Assembly: GCF_000733935.1 (NCBI RefSeq)
Contig: NZ_JPON01000001.1
Span: forward strand, 1,782,501-1,846,500
Length of the DNA stretch: 64,000 nucleotides
Reading direction: 5' to 3'
Origin: Methylomarinum vadi
GTDB lineage: Bacteria; Pseudomonadota; Gammaproteobacteria; Methylococcales; Methylomonadaceae
Made by a program: the position numbers and the translations under genes. A model generated the notes under the pieces. It was not told the origin of the DNA, made no database searches, and saw nothing but the letters and a program-made list of their open reading frames with translations. Below, one piece after another: positions 18,934 through 29,579 of this stretch. Every line of letters begins with the position of its first letter. The first letter of the stretch is position 1.

Positions 18934-20573
18934 ATGTAATTGAACAAGGACAGATTCTGTACCCGGGAAAAAGCCTGCTGGGCCGCTTGCAGTGCGGTAT
19001 TTTCCAGGTTGAAACGACTGATCGCCTCGGCGTAATCCAGATCTCGGATTTCCGACAATGTGGATTTCATGTCCAGGGTGAACTTGTCGTTCTGGTTTTC
19101 CTGATCATCCAGCGCATTGAGCCGGGCCCCGACGCTGGTTCTCGCTTTCAACAGGTTTTCGAGGCCTGTATCCAGATCGCTCAACACATCGTTTAGGGTA
19201 ACATCGTAGACGCGGCTGGTTTGCCCATCGCTGAAACCGGCATCTTCCAGGAATGTCCCGCTGATGTCATTGATCGTTACCGAGGCTGGAGAGCCGTCGC
19301 TGGCCGCGATAAATGACAAAGGATTGGCATCAGGGTCTATGATTATTTGTCCATCCATTGGTGGTGCATTTAGCTGAGTCTGAATATCGATAACCAAATC
19401 GTTCAAATTGTTATATGAACCACCCAACGTAATTTCCATCGCAGTTCCGTCGCCAGCCACTAGTTCGAAGGATGATGGAGAACCAACATAACTCGCAGGG
19501 AACCCGAACTCGCCAGCTCCTCCGGTGATCACGCCTCCCAGGTCGGCCCCCGTTCCGGTAGTGCCATTGTCGAATCCAAAATCCGTTAAAAAACTGCCGC
19601 TATCTTCGGATATAGAAATAGTGTAGGCCTGCCCCCCTTCCGTCGAAACAAATTCCAGCTGATTGCCGTTGGCGATCGCCTGCATGCCCGAACCATCCAA
19701 CTGCTTATTGATAGCGGCCGCCACCTCATCGAGGTTCTGATAGATGCCGGTATCGGCTGGATCATTCGGCAAGGTTACGGTCACGCTGCTGGAAGTGCCA
19801 TTTACAGCGTCGGTAACGGTCAAATCAAATGAGGTACTGTTCACCGAGTAATCCACGCCGTAACGGGCAAAACGGCTGCCGACGATCGAAGCACGGGGTA
19901 TGTCGTATTCTCCGGCCAAAGCCTCCGACAAGGTCTGCAAGGTATCCATGATGCTGCGCTGCTCCAGCGGCTCGCCTTTGAATTCCGCCTCGCCTTCCTG
20001 GCTCACCGACGAAACCAATTTGAACACGTCCGAACCGAGATCGCCGTCGGCCACCCGCCGTTCCGGCGCGATATCCAGCGTGCGCTGGTTGACACCGCCT
20101 TGATAAACATAGGCGTTGGCAGCGCCGTTCCAGGCAAAGGCGGGAACATTGGATAAATCGCCGGAAAAAATATACTCGCCGTTGGCATTCTTGGTATTGG
20201 CGACACCGACCATGTTTTCGAGCAGTTGGTCTATTTCGTATTTGATCGATAATCGGTCGTTTTCGCTGAGCGGCGCATTCAACGCCTGAATCGTCAGCTC
20301 CTTGGCTCGGAACAAGATATTTTCGGCGCTTTCCAGGCTGCCTTCCTCGATGTTCAAGCGCGCCCGCGCCGTGGCGATATTGTTCTGGTATTGCGCGGTC
20401 TTGTCGATACTTTCCTGCAAGTCCAGTGTTCTGACCGACGCGATCGGATCGTCGGCCGGCGTCAACACCCGCAATCCCGTAGATAATTGCATTTGCGTTT
20501 TGTTCAGCTTGGCCTGCTGCGCCAGCATCGAATCGACGCCTAATTGTTGACTCCACGTCGTTGAAATTCTCAT
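18930..20573 (-). CDS. flgL: Hook-filament junction protein FlgL (HAP3)
   Basis: 547 residues, far longer than E. coli FlgL (about 317). Flagellin-like N-terminal helix (MRISTTWSQQ, QLSTGLRVLTPADDPIASVRTL) and C-terminal helix (ALQAAQQAFSRVQNLSLFNYI) are intact. The central part contains two similar units, near residues 240-315 and 365-455, each with a beta stretch (SFDLTVTD, SFELVAGD) followed by a helix of the type LDEVAAAINKQL / LNDLVIDIQTQL and then a GF-D-G segment. This looks like an internal duplication of a surface domain. Last gene of the flgB-L block, eight bases after flgK. Confidence 0.92.
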   Translation of the reverse strand: MRISTTWSQQLGVDSMLAQQAKLNKTQMQLSTGLRVLTPADDPIASVRTLDLQESIDKTAQYQNNIATARARLNIEEGSLESAENILFRAKELTIQALNAPLSENDRLSIKYEIDQLLENMVGVANTKNANGEYIFSGDLSNVPAFAWNGAANAYVYQGGVNQRTLDIAPERRVADGDLGSDVFKLVSSVSQEGEAEFKGEPLEQRSIMDTLQTLSEALAGEYDIPRASIVGSRFARYGVDYSVNSTSFDLTVTDAVNGTSSSVTVTLPNDPADTGIYQNLDEVAAAINKQLDGSGMQAIANGNQLEFVSTEGGQAYTISISEDSGSFLTDFGFDNGTTGTGADLGGVITGGAGEFGFPASYVGSPSSFELVAGDGTAMEITLGGSYNNLNDLVIDIQTQLNAPPMDGQIIIDPDANPLSFIAASDGSPASVTINDISGTFLEDAGFSDGQTSRVYDVTLNDVLSDLDTGLENLLKARTSVGARLNALDDQENQNDKFTLDMKSTLSEIRDLDYAEAISRFNLENTALQAAQQAFSRVQNLSLFNYI

Positions 20574-20581
20574 ACCTCCTC

Positions 20582-22294
20582 CTACCTCAAGCCGTTCAGG
20601 AGCGAATCGAACAAGGTATTGCTTATCGCGACCACTTGCGCCGCGGCCTGATAGGACTGTTGAAACTTGATCAAATTAGCTGCTTCCTCGTCCAGATTAA
20701 CGCCGGACACCTTGCTCCAGGATTCCTTGGCGTTATTCAGCAAGGTCTCCTGCGCGGACGAGCTGATGCGCGCCTCATTGGCCTGCATGCCGACCTCCGA
20801 CACCATCTGTTCGTAAGCATCCTGGAATGTCGCCGTGCCCCCCAACATCCCTAATTGGTTCTCCAATCCGGCCAACGCCAGCGCATTGCGATTGTCGCCG
20901 GGCATCGGACCGTTAATCACCGAGGCCCCATCCGCGTCGATATTGGTCGCCGCGGCGATATCGCGCGGATCGGTGATACCGACCGCGATGTTCTTGGCGG
21001 CAAAATACGCTGGCCGGATCAGGAATGAATCACCATCCGCCAGACTGCCATCGGTTGCGATCGTAATACCTGGCAACACGTCAGAGCCGGATGCGGTTAA
21101 ATTACCGGAACCATCGATAGTTAAATTAATCGAGGTATTATCGCTCAGCCGGGTCAGGGTATACGTTGGCCCGGCGCCACTCACATCGAGCCGATAATCG
21201 CTGGCGGCAATATTTTTAAAACCGGCCGGATCGGGATCGTAACTTACCGAGATCGAACCGGTATTACCCGTGGCAATGACCGGTACGGGTTTATTGGCAA
21301 TACCGGCAAAAAAATCCAATCCTTCGTTACCATCGAGATCATAACCGCCACTATGAACAGCATTGAACTCCATCGCCATACTGGCGGCGATCGCTCCCAG
21401 TTGTTGCTGCGACGGGTCCAACACTTCGTCGCGAAAACGTAAAATCCCCGATAATTCGCCGCCGCTTAATTGCCGGGTGATGACCTGAGTAGTGCTATCT
21501 GGCTGCTTCAGAGCAATCTCCAAATGCTCGGGATCCAAGTCGGACTGCTGGGTAGCCAATTGATTATAGGTGCCGTCCAATACCAGCGACTGGCCCTTGC
21601 CGATGAAAACACTGACCATATTGCTCTTTGTAGGAACCACGGAAACATCGACTAACTTGCCCAATTTCACCAGCAGGCGATCGCGTTCGTCCATCAGATC
21701 GTTAGGTACCTGGTCTCCGGCGGGCCGGCCGTATTCCGCCGCGATCCTGACGTTCAGATCGGCGATCGCCGACGCATAGGAGTTGATGTTGTCGACCACG
21801 CCATTCAAGTCCTGATTAACCTCCTCGCGCACTTGCCCGAAACGACCGTTCATCGTCGCGAAGCGCTGAGTTAAAATCTCGGCTTCCGACAGCAGGACTT
21901 GCCGGGCCGGAATCGAAGATGGGTCATCGGCCACTTCGTTGACGGCATTAAAGAAATTTTTGATGGCCGGCGACATGCCGGTGGTCGGATCGGCCAACAG
22001 ATTATCGATCTGTTCGGTCAATTGCCGATAACGATCGGCTTCGCCGTAAGCCGATGTGCTGGAACGCAGTTGATTGTTGATGAACTGGTCGTAAACGCGG
22101 GCGATGTTTTCGATCTTGACGCCGTTACCGACATAACCGGCACCGGTATATTGCGCCGGCATCGTGCCCAGTTCGACCCGCTGGCGGCTATAGCCTTCGG
22201 TATTGACATTGGCGATATTATGACTGGTGGTATCGAGCGAACGCTGAAAGGCCTTCAGCCCCGTCAATGCGGTTCCTAATATTCCCGTTGTCAT
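20582..22294 (-). CDS. flgK: Hook-associated protein FlgK (HAP1)
   Basis: 570 residues. Rod/hook-type N-terminus (LTGLKAFQRSLDTTSHNIANVNTEGYSRQRVE) with the ANVNTEGYSRQ signature, and C-terminal helix EEAANLIKFQQSYQAAAQVVAISNTLFDSLL. Forms the first junction layer between hook and filament together with FlgL. Encoded directly upstream of flgL in the same operon; flgJ precedes it by 55 bases. Confidence 0.96.
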   Translation of the reverse strand: MTTGILGTALTGLKAFQRSLDTTSHNIANVNTEGYSRQRVELGTMPAQYTGAGYVGNGVKIENIARVYDQFINNQLRSSTSAYGEADRYRQLTEQIDNLLADPTTGMSPAIKNFFNAVNEVADDPSSIPARQVLLSEAEILTQRFATMNGRFGQVREEVNQDLNGVVDNINSYASAIADLNVRIAAEYGRPAGDQVPNDLMDERDRLLVKLGKLVDVSVVPTKSNMVSVFIGKGQSLVLDGTYNQLATQQSDLDPEHLEIALKQPDSTTQVITRQLSGGELSGILRFRDEVLDPSQQQLGAIAASMAMEFNAVHSGGYDLDGNEGLDFFAGIANKPVPVIATGNTGSISVSYDPDPAGFKNIAASDYRLDVSGAGPTYTLTRLSDNTSINLTIDGSGNLTASGSDVLPGITIATDGSLADGDSFLIRPAYFAAKNIAVGITDPRDIAAATNIDADGASVINGPMPGDNRNALALAGLENQLGMLGGTATFQDAYEQMVSEVGMQANEARISSSAQETLLNNAKESWSKVSGVNLDEEAANLIKFQQSYQAAAQVVAISNTLFDSLLNGLR

Positions 22295-22349
22295 GTTGTT
22301 ACCATCGATATAAAAAGTTCATCGTTCAGCGCCGCCCCAAAATATCGCG

Positions 22350-23330
22350 TCATTTCATCGCCACCACGTCGCTTCCGCCACCGATCGCCTGGCCATGGTA
22401 AATGCGCATCACCTTGGCGGCATACGTCGGATCGGTGGCATAACCGGCCCGTTGCAACTCATGCATATATCGTTCCGGGTTGCCCGCCATTTTCATGGCG
22501 TTAGCGTAGCGCGGATTGCCTTTGACGAAACGCACATAATCCTTGAAGCTGTCCCGATACGAATCGTAGGCCCTGAAAGCGGCCATTTCTTGCCGCCCGA
22601 TGCCGTCGGCAAATTCAACCGTTTTATGACCGACTTGATTCCCCCGCCAAGATCGGTCCGCCTTGATATTGAACAAATTATGGCTACTGCTGCCGTCGGC
22701 ATATTTCAGCACCGCCTTGCCCCAGCCGGTTTCCAACGCCGCCTGCGCCAGTAACACGCCGGCATCCACGCCCAGTTCGGACGCCGCCTGCTCGGCATAA
22801 GGTCGCAGGTGGGCGACGAATTGCGCTTGACTGGTTAGCGGCCGCTCATTGACATTCTTTACCGCCGCGTCCGATGTCGCTGAAGGGCCGCCGGCTTCCT
22901 CGACGGAGTCTACTGCGGAATTTACAGCGCTGATCGGAATTTGTTCAGATTGTTTCACGGGCGGCCTAACGGCCGGCGCAACCGAGCGGTTCAGATAATC
23001 CTCGACGTCCATCGACTCCTGCTGTTTTTGCTCTTTAGGGCTCAATTGCCTGGCAATCAGCTCGGCCAGCCCGATCCCCGGCTCGCCCGATAAATGAACG
23101 GCCAGTTGCTGATCGTACATATCTTGGTAGAACTCGCTTTGATCGTTATCCAACAAACCGTCGGACAATTTGGCCTGGCGCATGCTCTTCAGCACCATAT
23201 TCAAAAACACCGATTCGAACTGCTTGGCGACTTCCTTGATCGCTTCGGGACTGTTGCTTTTGGCTTCTGTTTTCAATTTGGCCAGGCCGTTGAAATCTGT
23301 ATAGACATCGGCATTGTGTGCATTCAACAT
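22350..23330 (-). CDS. flgJ: Flagellar rod cap and muramidase FlgJ
   Basis: 326 residues. N-terminal rod-binding domain (AKQFESVFLNMVLKSMRQA, QSEFYQDMYDQQLAVHLS) and C-terminal peptidoglycan hydrolase domain (LLAQAALETGWGK with the catalytic Glu region, HNLFNIKADRSW). The linker at about residues 100-165 is rich in Pro, Ser and Val. The dual-domain form lets the growing rod cross the cell wall. Lies between flgI and flgK. Confidence 0.95.
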   Translation of the reverse strand: MLNAHNADVYTDFNGLAKLKTEAKSNSPEAIKEVAKQFESVFLNMVLKSMRQAKLSDGLLDNDQSEFYQDMYDQQLAVHLSGEPGIGLAELIARQLSPKEQKQQESMDVEDYLNRSVAPAVRPPVKQSEQIPISAVNSAVDSVEEAGGPSATSDAAVKNVNERPLTSQAQFVAHLRPYAEQAASELGVDAGVLLAQAALETGWGKAVLKYADGSSSHNLFNIKADRSWRGNQVGHKTVEFADGIGRQEMAAFRAYDSYRDSFKDYVRFVKGNPRYANAMKMAGNPERYMHELQRAGYATDPTYAAKVMRIYHGQAIGGGSDVVAMK

Positions 23331-23343
23331 CCCGTTCCCCCCC

Positions 23344-24441
23344 TTATATGACGATCAATTCCGCCCGCAATGCGCCGGCCGACTTCAAGGCTTCCAAGAT
23401 GGCCACCAGATCGCTGGGTGCCGCGCCGACGTCGTTGACCGCTTTGACGATTTCATCCAACGATACGCCGGGATTGAACACGAACATGTGATTGGCCCCT
23501 TCCTCTTCGACACTGATTTCGGATTGCGACGTCACGACGGTCTGTCCGCGCGACAATGGCGCCGGTTGGCTGACCTGCGGCGTTTCGCTGATCGTCACTG
23601 TCAGGCTGCCGTGCGACACGGCGGCTGGCTGTACCCTGACCTTGCTGTTGATCACGACGGTGCCGGAGCGGGAATTAACAATCACACGGGCCGGCGCGTC
23701 ATCGGGCAGCACTGTAATGTTTTCGATCATCGACGCGAAAATGACCCGTTGCGACGGATCGGCCGGCGCGCTGACCTTGACCGAAGTGCCGTCCAGCGCC
23801 CGCGCAGTATCCGGCCCCAACATTCGGTTGATGGCTTCCACCATGCGATTGGCGGTCGTGAAATCGGCATTATGCAAATTAAAAATCAGCGCATTGCCCT
23901 GCGTGAATGGCGTCGGTACGCTGCGTTCTACCGTCGCTCCGTTCGGAATGCGGCCCACCGTCGGATTGTTGACGGTAATCTTCGATCCGTCCCTGCCCGA
24001 AGCGCTGAGCCCCCCGACCACCAGGTTTCCCTGGGCCACGGCGTAAACTTTACCGTCCGCCCCCTTTAACGGGCTCATCAACAAGGTTCCGCCACGCAGG
24101 CTTTTGGCGTCGCCGATTGAGGACACGGTCACATCGATCGTCTGCCCCGGCTTGGCGAACGGCGGCAATTCGGCGCTGACCGCCACGGCCGCGATATTCT
24201 TGGCCTTGGGATTGACCCCTTGAGGCCAATTCATGCCCAACTGAGTCAACATATTGACCAAGCTTTGGCCGGTAAATTTAGTCTTATCTCCCAACTTCGG
24301 CAAACCGACCACCAAACCATAGCCGACCAGCTGGTTGCTGCGCACGCCGGCCACGGCGGCCAGATCCTTGATGCGTTCGGCCTGAACCGCCTCAGAGACC
24401 CAGATAAGACAACAGAGGAAAATAACGAATAACTTGTTCAT
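23344..24441 (-). CDS. flgI: Flagellar P-ring protein FlgI
   Basis: 365 residues with a Sec signal peptide ([21 protein letters not shown]). Mature start [26 protein letters not shown] is the family signature, and the C-terminal [24 protein letters not shown] is intact. It forms the periplasmic P ring around the rod and needs the chaperone FlgA, also encoded in this window. Ten bases downstream of flgH. Confidence 0.97.
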   Translation of the reverse strand: MNKLFVIFLCCLIWVSEAVQAERIKDLAAVAGVRSNQLVGYGLVVGLPKLGDKTKFTGQSLVNMLTQLGMNWPQGVNPKAKNIAAVAVSAELPPFAKPGQTIDVTVSSIGDAKSLRGGTLLMSPLKGADGKVYAVAQGNLVVGGLSASGRDGSKITVNNPTVGRIPNGATVERSVPTPFTQGNALIFNLHNADFTTANRMVEAINRMLGPDTARALDGTSVKVSAPADPSQRVIFASMIENITVLPDDAPARVIVNSRSGTVVINSKVRVQPAAVSHGSLTVTISETPQVSQPAPLSRGQTVVTSQSEISVEEEGANHMFVFNPGVSLDEIVKAVNDVGAAPSDLVAILEALKSAGALRAELIVI

Positions 24442-24451
24442 CTCCAGCCCC

Positions 24452-25123
24452 CTAGAACGGAAACAGCGGACTCAGGAAAAAGCGCGCGAACCAGCCGATC
24501 TTGCCGGAATCCGACACCGAACCGTCGCCGGTATACATGATGGTCGGATCGGCCACCTTGGTCGACGGGATGGTATTGCTGACGGTGATATCCTGCGGCC
24601 TGACGATGCCGGACAAGCGAATATATTCGCTGCCGTCATTCATCGTCAGGCGCTTTTCACCGCGTATTTTCAGATTGCCGTTGGGCAACACATCGACCAC
24701 CGTCACCGAAATATCGCCGGTCAGGCTGTTGCTTTGATTGGCCTCTCCTTCGCCGATGAATTCATGCGAGGAAGTCATACTGGTTTTCAGATCGTGGCCC
24801 AACAGTGCCTGGCTGGCAACCCCCCAAAGGGTCGGCGCGCTGACTGAGATGGAATTGTCCTTTGCAGCATTCTGATCGGCGATTTTTTGCGCCCGCGTCC
24901 GTTCGTTCAACGTCACGGTCAGAACATCGCCGACCCGTCTCGCGGCATGGTTTTCGAACAGTCGCATGTCGTAATTGACCTGATAAATAGCGCCGTTACT
25001 TTGTAGCGGCGGGCGCAAATCGGCCGGTTGCACCGGCGAGAAGTTCGGATCGCGTTTCGGCAGGGTATCGCAGCCGAACAAGCCAGCGACACACAACCAC
25101 AATAAACAATTCCGGGTTTTCAT
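24452..25123 (-). CDS. flgH: Flagellar L-ring lipoprotein FlgH
   Basis: 223 residues from the second of two adjacent ATGs; GGAGG is only two bases from the first but five from the second. N-terminal lipoprotein signal with lipobox LFGC. Conserved blocks [47 protein letters not shown] are shown here by [11 protein letters not shown] and [10 protein letters not shown]. Outer-membrane L ring. Confidence 0.96.
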   Translation of the reverse strand: MKTRNCLLWLCVAGLFGCDTLPKRDPNFSPVQPADLRPPLQSNGAIYQVNYDMRLFENHAARRVGDVLTVTLNERTRAQKIADQNAAKDNSISVSAPTLWGVASQALLGHDLKTSMTSSHEFIGEGEANQSNSLTGDISVTVVDVLPNGNLKIRGEKRLTMNDGSEYIRLSGIVRPQDITVSNTIPSTKVADPTIMYTGDGSVSDSGKIGWFARFFLSPLFPF

Positions 25124-25137
25124 CATCGCCTCCTAGT

Positions 25138-25926
25138 CTAGAGTTGCTGCGTGACGAAGGACAGCATCTGGTCGGTGGTCGAAATCGCCTTGGAATTCAT
25201 TTCATAGGCCCGTTGCGTCTCGATCATATTGACCAGTTCTTCAACGACATTGACATTCGAGGTTTCCAATGAACCTTGCAACAAACTGCCGTATTCCTCC
25301 TCGCCGGGTATGCCTACGATCGGCGGGCCGCTGGCGACAGATTCCCGGAACAGGTTTTCGCCGATCGGTTCCAGCCCGGTCGGATTGACGAAATCGGCCA
25401 GCTCGATCTGGCCCAGCTGCGTCGGCGTCGGATTGTTGGGCTGCAACGCCGAGATCGTACCGTCGCGGCCGATGGTGATACTGATGGTATCGGCCGGGAC
25501 GTTGATGGCAGGTTCCAATTCCAAGCCGCCGGAAGTCACGATCTGACCGTCGGAATTGAGTTTGAAGGAACCGTCGCGGGTGTAATTGATATCGCCGTTC
25601 GGCATCAGAATTTGAAAAAAACCGCGACCGCTGATCGCCACATCGAGCGAATTTTCCGTCTGTTGTATGTTGCCTTGGGTATGCAGTTTCTCGGTGGCCA
25701 CCGTTCTGACCCCGGTACCCAATTGCAGGCCGGAAGGCAGTTCGGTGTTTTGCGTCGATTGCGCCCCGACCTGCCGGATATTCTGATAGACCAGATCCTC
25801 GAACAGTGGCCGCGACTTCTTGAAACCGGTGGTATTGACGTTGGCCAGGTTATTGGAAATAACCGCCATTCGTGTTTGCTGGGCATCCAAACCGGACTTG
25901 GCTACCCACAGTGCTCGTTCTGTCAT
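25138..25926 (-). CDS. flgG: Distal rod protein FlgG
   Basis: 262 residues. N-terminal rod motif ([20 protein letters not shown]) and C-terminal [26 protein letters not shown] typical of FlgG, plus GTGVRTVAT. Forms the distal rod passing through the P and L rings. Upstream of flgH by 14 bases and downstream of flgF by about 50. Confidence 0.97.
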   Translation of the reverse strand: MTERALWVAKSGLDAQQTRMAVISNNLANVNTTGFKKSRPLFEDLVYQNIRQVGAQSTQNTELPSGLQLGTGVRTVATEKLHTQGNIQQTENSLDVAISGRGFFQILMPNGDINYTRDGSFKLNSDGQIVTSGGLELEPAINVPADTISITIGRDGTISALQPNNPTPTQLGQIELADFVNPTGLEPIGENLFRESVASGPPIVGIPGEEEYGSLLQGSLETSNVNVVEELVNMIETQRAYEMNSKAISTTDQMLSFVTQQL

Positions 25927-25975
25927 ATTGCCCTCCTGATGACAAATTTTCGTCTTATCAGAAAGACTGCATTTT

Positions 25976-26716
25976 TTATGCCATTTGCATCAACTTGGCG
26001 GTCACCGCCGCATTGTCATCGGCATTCTTCATGACTTTGGTTTGCAATTCGAAATTACGCGCCAGCTCGATCATATCCACCATTGCGGAGATCGCATTGA
26101 CGTTACTGCCTTCCAAGGCTCCTTGGACCAATACGACATCGGCATCCGCCTCGGGCGGCCGGCCCTGATTCAAATACATCAACCCGTCATCGCGTTTTTC
26201 CAGATTAGCCAGGTTCGGATTGACCAGCTTGATCCGGTCGACCACGACCAGGGTGGCAGCATTTTGCCCCTGCGGCACGATACTGATAGTGCCGTCACGG
26301 CCTATGTCGATTTTATTGTAAGGCGGAATTGCAATCGGACCGTCCTGACCCAAGATTTGCTGGCCGGCGCCGTTCTGTAATTGCCCTTGCGGGGTCACGC
26401 GCAGATCGCCCGCACGCGTATACGCTTCGGTTCCGCCTTTGCCTTGAACGGCCAGCCAGCCGTCCCCCTTGACCGCGACATCCAAGTCGCGTCCGGTGGT
26501 CTGCATCGGTCCGACGCTCAAATCGGAGCCCGGCCGCTCGGTCATCGCATACACCCGGGTCGGATAACCCGGCCCGAACACAGGCATGGCGCGGAATTGC
26601 TCGAAATCCTGCTTGAAACCGGTGGTTTGGGTATTGGCCAGATTATTGGCGTTGGCCGTTTGCGCCAGCAACGTCTGCTTGGCGCCGCTCATCGCGATAT
26701 AAAGACTGCGGTCCAT
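25976..26716 (-). CDS. flgF: Proximal rod protein FlgF
   Basis: 246 residues with the shared rod-protein N-terminus ([32 protein letters not shown]) and C-terminal [26 protein letters not shown]. The start [12 protein letters not shown] matches FlgF rather than FlgG. Seventeen bases after flgE. Confidence 0.96.
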   Translation of the reverse strand: MDRSLYIAMSGAKQTLLAQTANANNLANTQTTGFKQDFEQFRAMPVFGPGYPTRVYAMTERPGSDLSVGPMQTTGRDLDVAVKGDGWLAVQGKGGTEAYTRAGDLRVTPQGQLQNGAGQQILGQDGPIAIPPYNKIDIGRDGTISIVPQGQNAATLVVVDRIKLVNPNLANLEKRDDGLMYLNQGRPPEADADVVLVQGALEGSNVNAISAMVDMIELARNFELQTKVMKNADDNAAVTAKLMQMA

Positions 26717-26733
26717 AGCCGTTCCCCACTCGG

Positions 26734-28062
26734 TTAAATATTCAGAATGGTCTGCATGATGGTGTTTTCGGTGGTGATCGTCTGGGCATTGGCCTGATAG
26801 GCCTGTTGCGCGACGATCAAGTTGACCAATTGCGCAGCTATTTCAACGTTGGACGCCTCCAACGATCCCGATTGAATCAAACCGAAATTGTTGGCACCGG
26901 GTTCGCCCGCCACCGGCTCGCCGGAATCGGCACTTTGTCCCCAGGTCGTGTCACCCAGCTTGGACAAACCTTGCGGATTGGCAAAACGGGTCAAGGCGAC
27001 CTGTCCCAATGTTCTGGAACCGCCGTTGCTGAAGCGGGCGAAAATAACCCCCTCGTCATCGATATCGATACCGGTCAACTGACCGGCCGGCAGGCCGTTT
27101 TGCGTCAGGGTATTGACGCTGAATTTTTGGTTGAATTGCGTGGAACCGGCATAGCTCAAATTATCGATATTTATTGGATTCGCTCCTGTCGCGGGCGAAA
27201 TATTATAAGGTTGTAAATCAACCAACCCATCAACGACCCCCGCATTATTAGCCGGTGTCAATAAATTTCCTACCGGGTCGAACGTCAACGTCGCATAGTC
27301 ACTACCCGAACCATCATCCGGTGGAACAAGCGTACCATCGATATAGTGATAGACATCCCAGGTGGGTTCATCACTGCCATTACTATCGTTATCGATATTT
27401 CCTCGGTAAGCAAAGTAGGCCGTCATAATGTGCGGACTGCCGAAGGAATCGTATACCGTCACGGAGGTTTGATAAGAATACTGGTCGCTATTTTCCGGAT
27501 CGAACGTATCAGTTGGAGCGGGTCTGGTAATGGGCGTTGCCTCAGAATCCAGATTGACCGTCAAATCGATCCGATCGGTCGGATTGGGTTGTCCGGAAAT
27601 GGTGTTGATTTGTATCGTTTGCAAAACCCCGGTACTGAAACCATCCGCGATTTCAGTGCCATTCGGCCTATACGCCAGCAAAGCCTGGCCCTGGTTGTTA
27701 ACGATATAGCCGTCCTTGTCCAATTTAAACTCGCCGGCCCGGCTATAGACCCGGTCGTTGATATCGTTCGGACTGGAGCTGGCGGCTAGGGCGAAAAAAC
27801 CTTCGCCGCTGATCGCCAGGTCCAAATTATTATCGGTGAATTGCAGATTGCCTTGGTTGAACTGCTGGGCGACATTGGCCACCCGCACCCCGGCTCCGGG
27901 CGTGATCGAACTGACGCCGCCCAAGCTGGCCGCATAGACGTCGGCAAACTCGGAACGCGATTTTTTAAATCCCGTGGTATTGGCGTTGGCGATATTATTG
28001 CCGGTCACCGCCAGATTGTTGGATGCGGCATTCAGTCCGCTTAATGCTGTCGTAAAAGCCAT
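26734..28062 (-). CDS. flgE: Flagellar hook protein FlgE
   Basis: 442 residues. N-terminal [35 protein letters not shown] type motif (residues 2-35) and C-terminal SLEASNVEIAAQLVNLIVAQQAYQANAQ. The central region (about 130-330) is the variable surface domain with many Asn, Asp and Gly residues. It builds the flexible hook; length control and capping come from FliK (not here) and FlgD (next gene upstream). Confidence 0.96.
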   Translation of the reverse strand: MAFTTALSGLNAASNNLAVTGNNIANANTTGFKKSRSEFADVYAASLGGVSSITPGAGVRVANVAQQFNQGNLQFTDNNLDLAISGEGFFALAASSSPNDINDRVYSRAGEFKLDKDGYIVNNQGQALLAYRPNGTEIADGFSTGVLQTIQINTISGQPNPTDRIDLTVNLDSEATPITRPAPTDTFDPENSDQYSYQTSVTVYDSFGSPHIMTAYFAYRGNIDNDSNGSDEPTWDVYHYIDGTLVPPDDGSGSDYATLTFDPVGNLLTPANNAGVVDGLVDLQPYNISPATGANPINIDNLSYAGSTQFNQKFSVNTLTQNGLPAGQLTGIDIDDEGVIFARFSNGGSRTLGQVALTRFANPQGLSKLGDTTWGQSADSGEPVAGEPGANNFGLIQSGSLEASNVEIAAQLVNLIVAQQAYQANAQTITTENTIMQTILNI

Positions 28063-28076
28063 TTCACACCTGCCTG

Positions 28077-28751
28077 TTATAGAATCTGTTTGATCTGATT
28101 GAAATTAATCGGCCCCAGCCCCGCCAGGTTGACCTGCAAGCCGTGGTTGCCGTTCGCCATCGTCACGCTTTCGACTTGCGACTTGATCTGGGTCTGCAGC
28201 ACGGTGTTTTCGCCGTCGAGGTTGGCCTCCACCTGCACCTTATAAAGCCCCGGGTCGGCAAAATCTCCGTTGCCGGTCATGCCGTCCCATTCAAACGCCA
28301 CATCGCCAGCGGCCTGGTTGCCGAGATCGATACTCCTGACCACCTCGCCGCTCAAGGCATCGATAAATTTGAGGTTAACGTTGGCGCTGGACGCCGGCAG
28401 TTCGAAACTACCGCTGAGGGTGCCGCCGGCACCCAACAAACCTTCGCTGGTCGGCGCGGAGACATACCTGCCGACTAAGGAAGCGGCTTGCAAAGCTTGG
28501 TCGGAACTGATCGAGTTGGCGAAATCCTTGAACGAGGCCTGCAAATCCTGAATTCCGGAAACGGTGCTGAACTGTGCCATCTGCCCCAAAAATTCGCCGT
28601 TTTCCATCGGCTTGAGCGGGTCCTGATGGGTCAACTGGGTGGTCAGTAATTCCAAAAACTGCTCCTGTTGCAGACTTTGGTTCTCTTTTTTCGCTTTCTC
28701 AACCGTCGACAGGCCCAGTTCCCGAAATGTATCCAATGCGTTAACAGCCAT
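28077..28751 (-). CDS. flgD: Hook cap protein FlgD
   Basis: 224 residues from the second of two adjacent ATGs, which gives the better spacing from AGGAGG. N-terminal FlgD motif (QFLELLTTQLTHQDPLKPMENGEFLGQMAQFSTVSGI) in residues about 32-68, then the FlgD Ig-like and tudor-like domains (FEWDGMTGNGDFADPGLYKV). Scaffold at the hook tip, lost on completion. Between flgC and flgE. Confidence 0.95.
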   Translation of the reverse strand: MAVNALDTFRELGLSTVEKAKKENQSLQQEQFLELLTTQLTHQDPLKPMENGEFLGQMAQFSTVSGIQDLQASFKDFANSISSDQALQAASLVGRYVSAPTSEGLLGAGGTLSGSFELPASSANVNLKFIDALSGEVVRSIDLGNQAAGDVAFEWDGMTGNGDFADPGLYKVQVEANLDGENTVLQTQIKSQVESVTMANGNHGLQVNLAGLGPINFNQIKQIL

Positions 28752-28761
28752 CATTCACCTC

Positions 28762-29178
28762 CTATTGTCCCATGCGCAAGGTCTGCAACATCAGATCCTT
28801 GGCGGTATTGAGCACTTCGACATTGTTCTGATAGGAACGCGACGCCGACATCATATTGGTCATTTCCTCCACCGTATTGACATTGGGCTTATAGATATAG
28901 CCCGCCTTGTCCGCCATGGGATGATTGGGAGCGTATTCCATCACCGGCGGCGCCTGGCTTTCCACCACGCCCAGCACATTGACCCCGCCGGCCGCGTTAT
29001 TTTTTTCCATGATGTTGCGCAATTCGGCGGCAAACACCGGCTGCCTGGACTTATAGACTTGATCGATACTGCTGCTGACACTGTTGGCATTGGAAATATT
29101 ACTGGCCACCAGATTCAGCCGTAACGATTGGGCATTCATGCCGCTGCCGGCGATGTCGAATATTTTCATCGAAGACAT
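28762..29178 (-). CDS. flgC: Proximal rod protein FlgC
   Basis: 138 residues. Motifs FDIAGSGMNAQSLRLNLVASNISNANS near the start and NTVEEMTNMMSASRSYQNNVEVLNTAKDLM at the end. Start ATG 29178 has GGAGAA seven bases upstream; an alternative ATG three codons in is less well placed. Two bases separate it from flgB. Confidence 0.96.
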   Translation of the reverse strand: MSSMKIFDIAGSGMNAQSLRLNLVASNISNANSVSSSIDQVYKSRQPVFAAELRNIMEKNNAAGGVNVLGVVESQAPPVMEYAPNHPMADKAGYIYKPNVNTVEEMTNMMSASRSYQNNVEVLNTAKDLMLQTLRMGQ

Positions 29179-29180
29179 GG

Positions 29181-29579
29181 TTATTCTCCTCTTATAGCCG
29201 TCATGAGCCCGGAAAACTTGCTGTTGATGAAACGCAAGCTAGCCTGGTACTGCAACGCGTTTTCCGCATATTTGGCCTGCTCGATTTGCGACTCCACGGT
29301 ATTGCCGTCCAATGAAGCATGCTGCGGATTACGGTACATCATCGTCGCGCCGAGCAACTGTTTATCCGGCGCCATATGTCCGGCCTGAGTGCGCTCCATT
29401 GATTGAGCCTCGAGCGTATTGCGGGTATTTTCCAATACCGCTTTGAAATCCAAATCGCGCGCCTTGTAATTAGGCGTATCGGCATTGGCCAGATTTGCCG
29501 CCAACAATTCACTGCGTTTTTCCCGCAACATTAAGGCCTGGGGATGGATCCCCAAGGCTTGATCGAAATTGATAGCCAT
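29181..29579 (-). CDS. flgB: Proximal rod protein FlgB
   Basis: 132 residues from ATG 29579, which has AAAGGTGG upstream; the open frame extends eight codons further but that start is outside the family N-terminus. Motifs: MREKRSELLAANLANADTPNYKARDLDF type block (LAANLANADTPNYKARD) and C-terminal YAENALQYQASLRFINSKF. First gene of the flgBCDEFGHIJKL operon, so the class II promoter should lie in the 450-base region upstream. Confidence 0.95.
   Translation of the reverse strand: MAINFDQALGIHPQALMLREKRSELLAANLANADTPNYKARDLDFKAVLENTRNTLEAQSMERTQAGHMAPDKQLLGATMMYRNPQHASLDGNTVESQIEQAKYAENALQYQASLRFINSKFSGLMTAIRGE

Noticed and set aside
19825-20556. 243-codon open frame antisense-frame shadow inside flgL
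   Set aside because: Same-strand alternative frame with Arg- and Gly-rich composition and no motif, fully explained by flgL.
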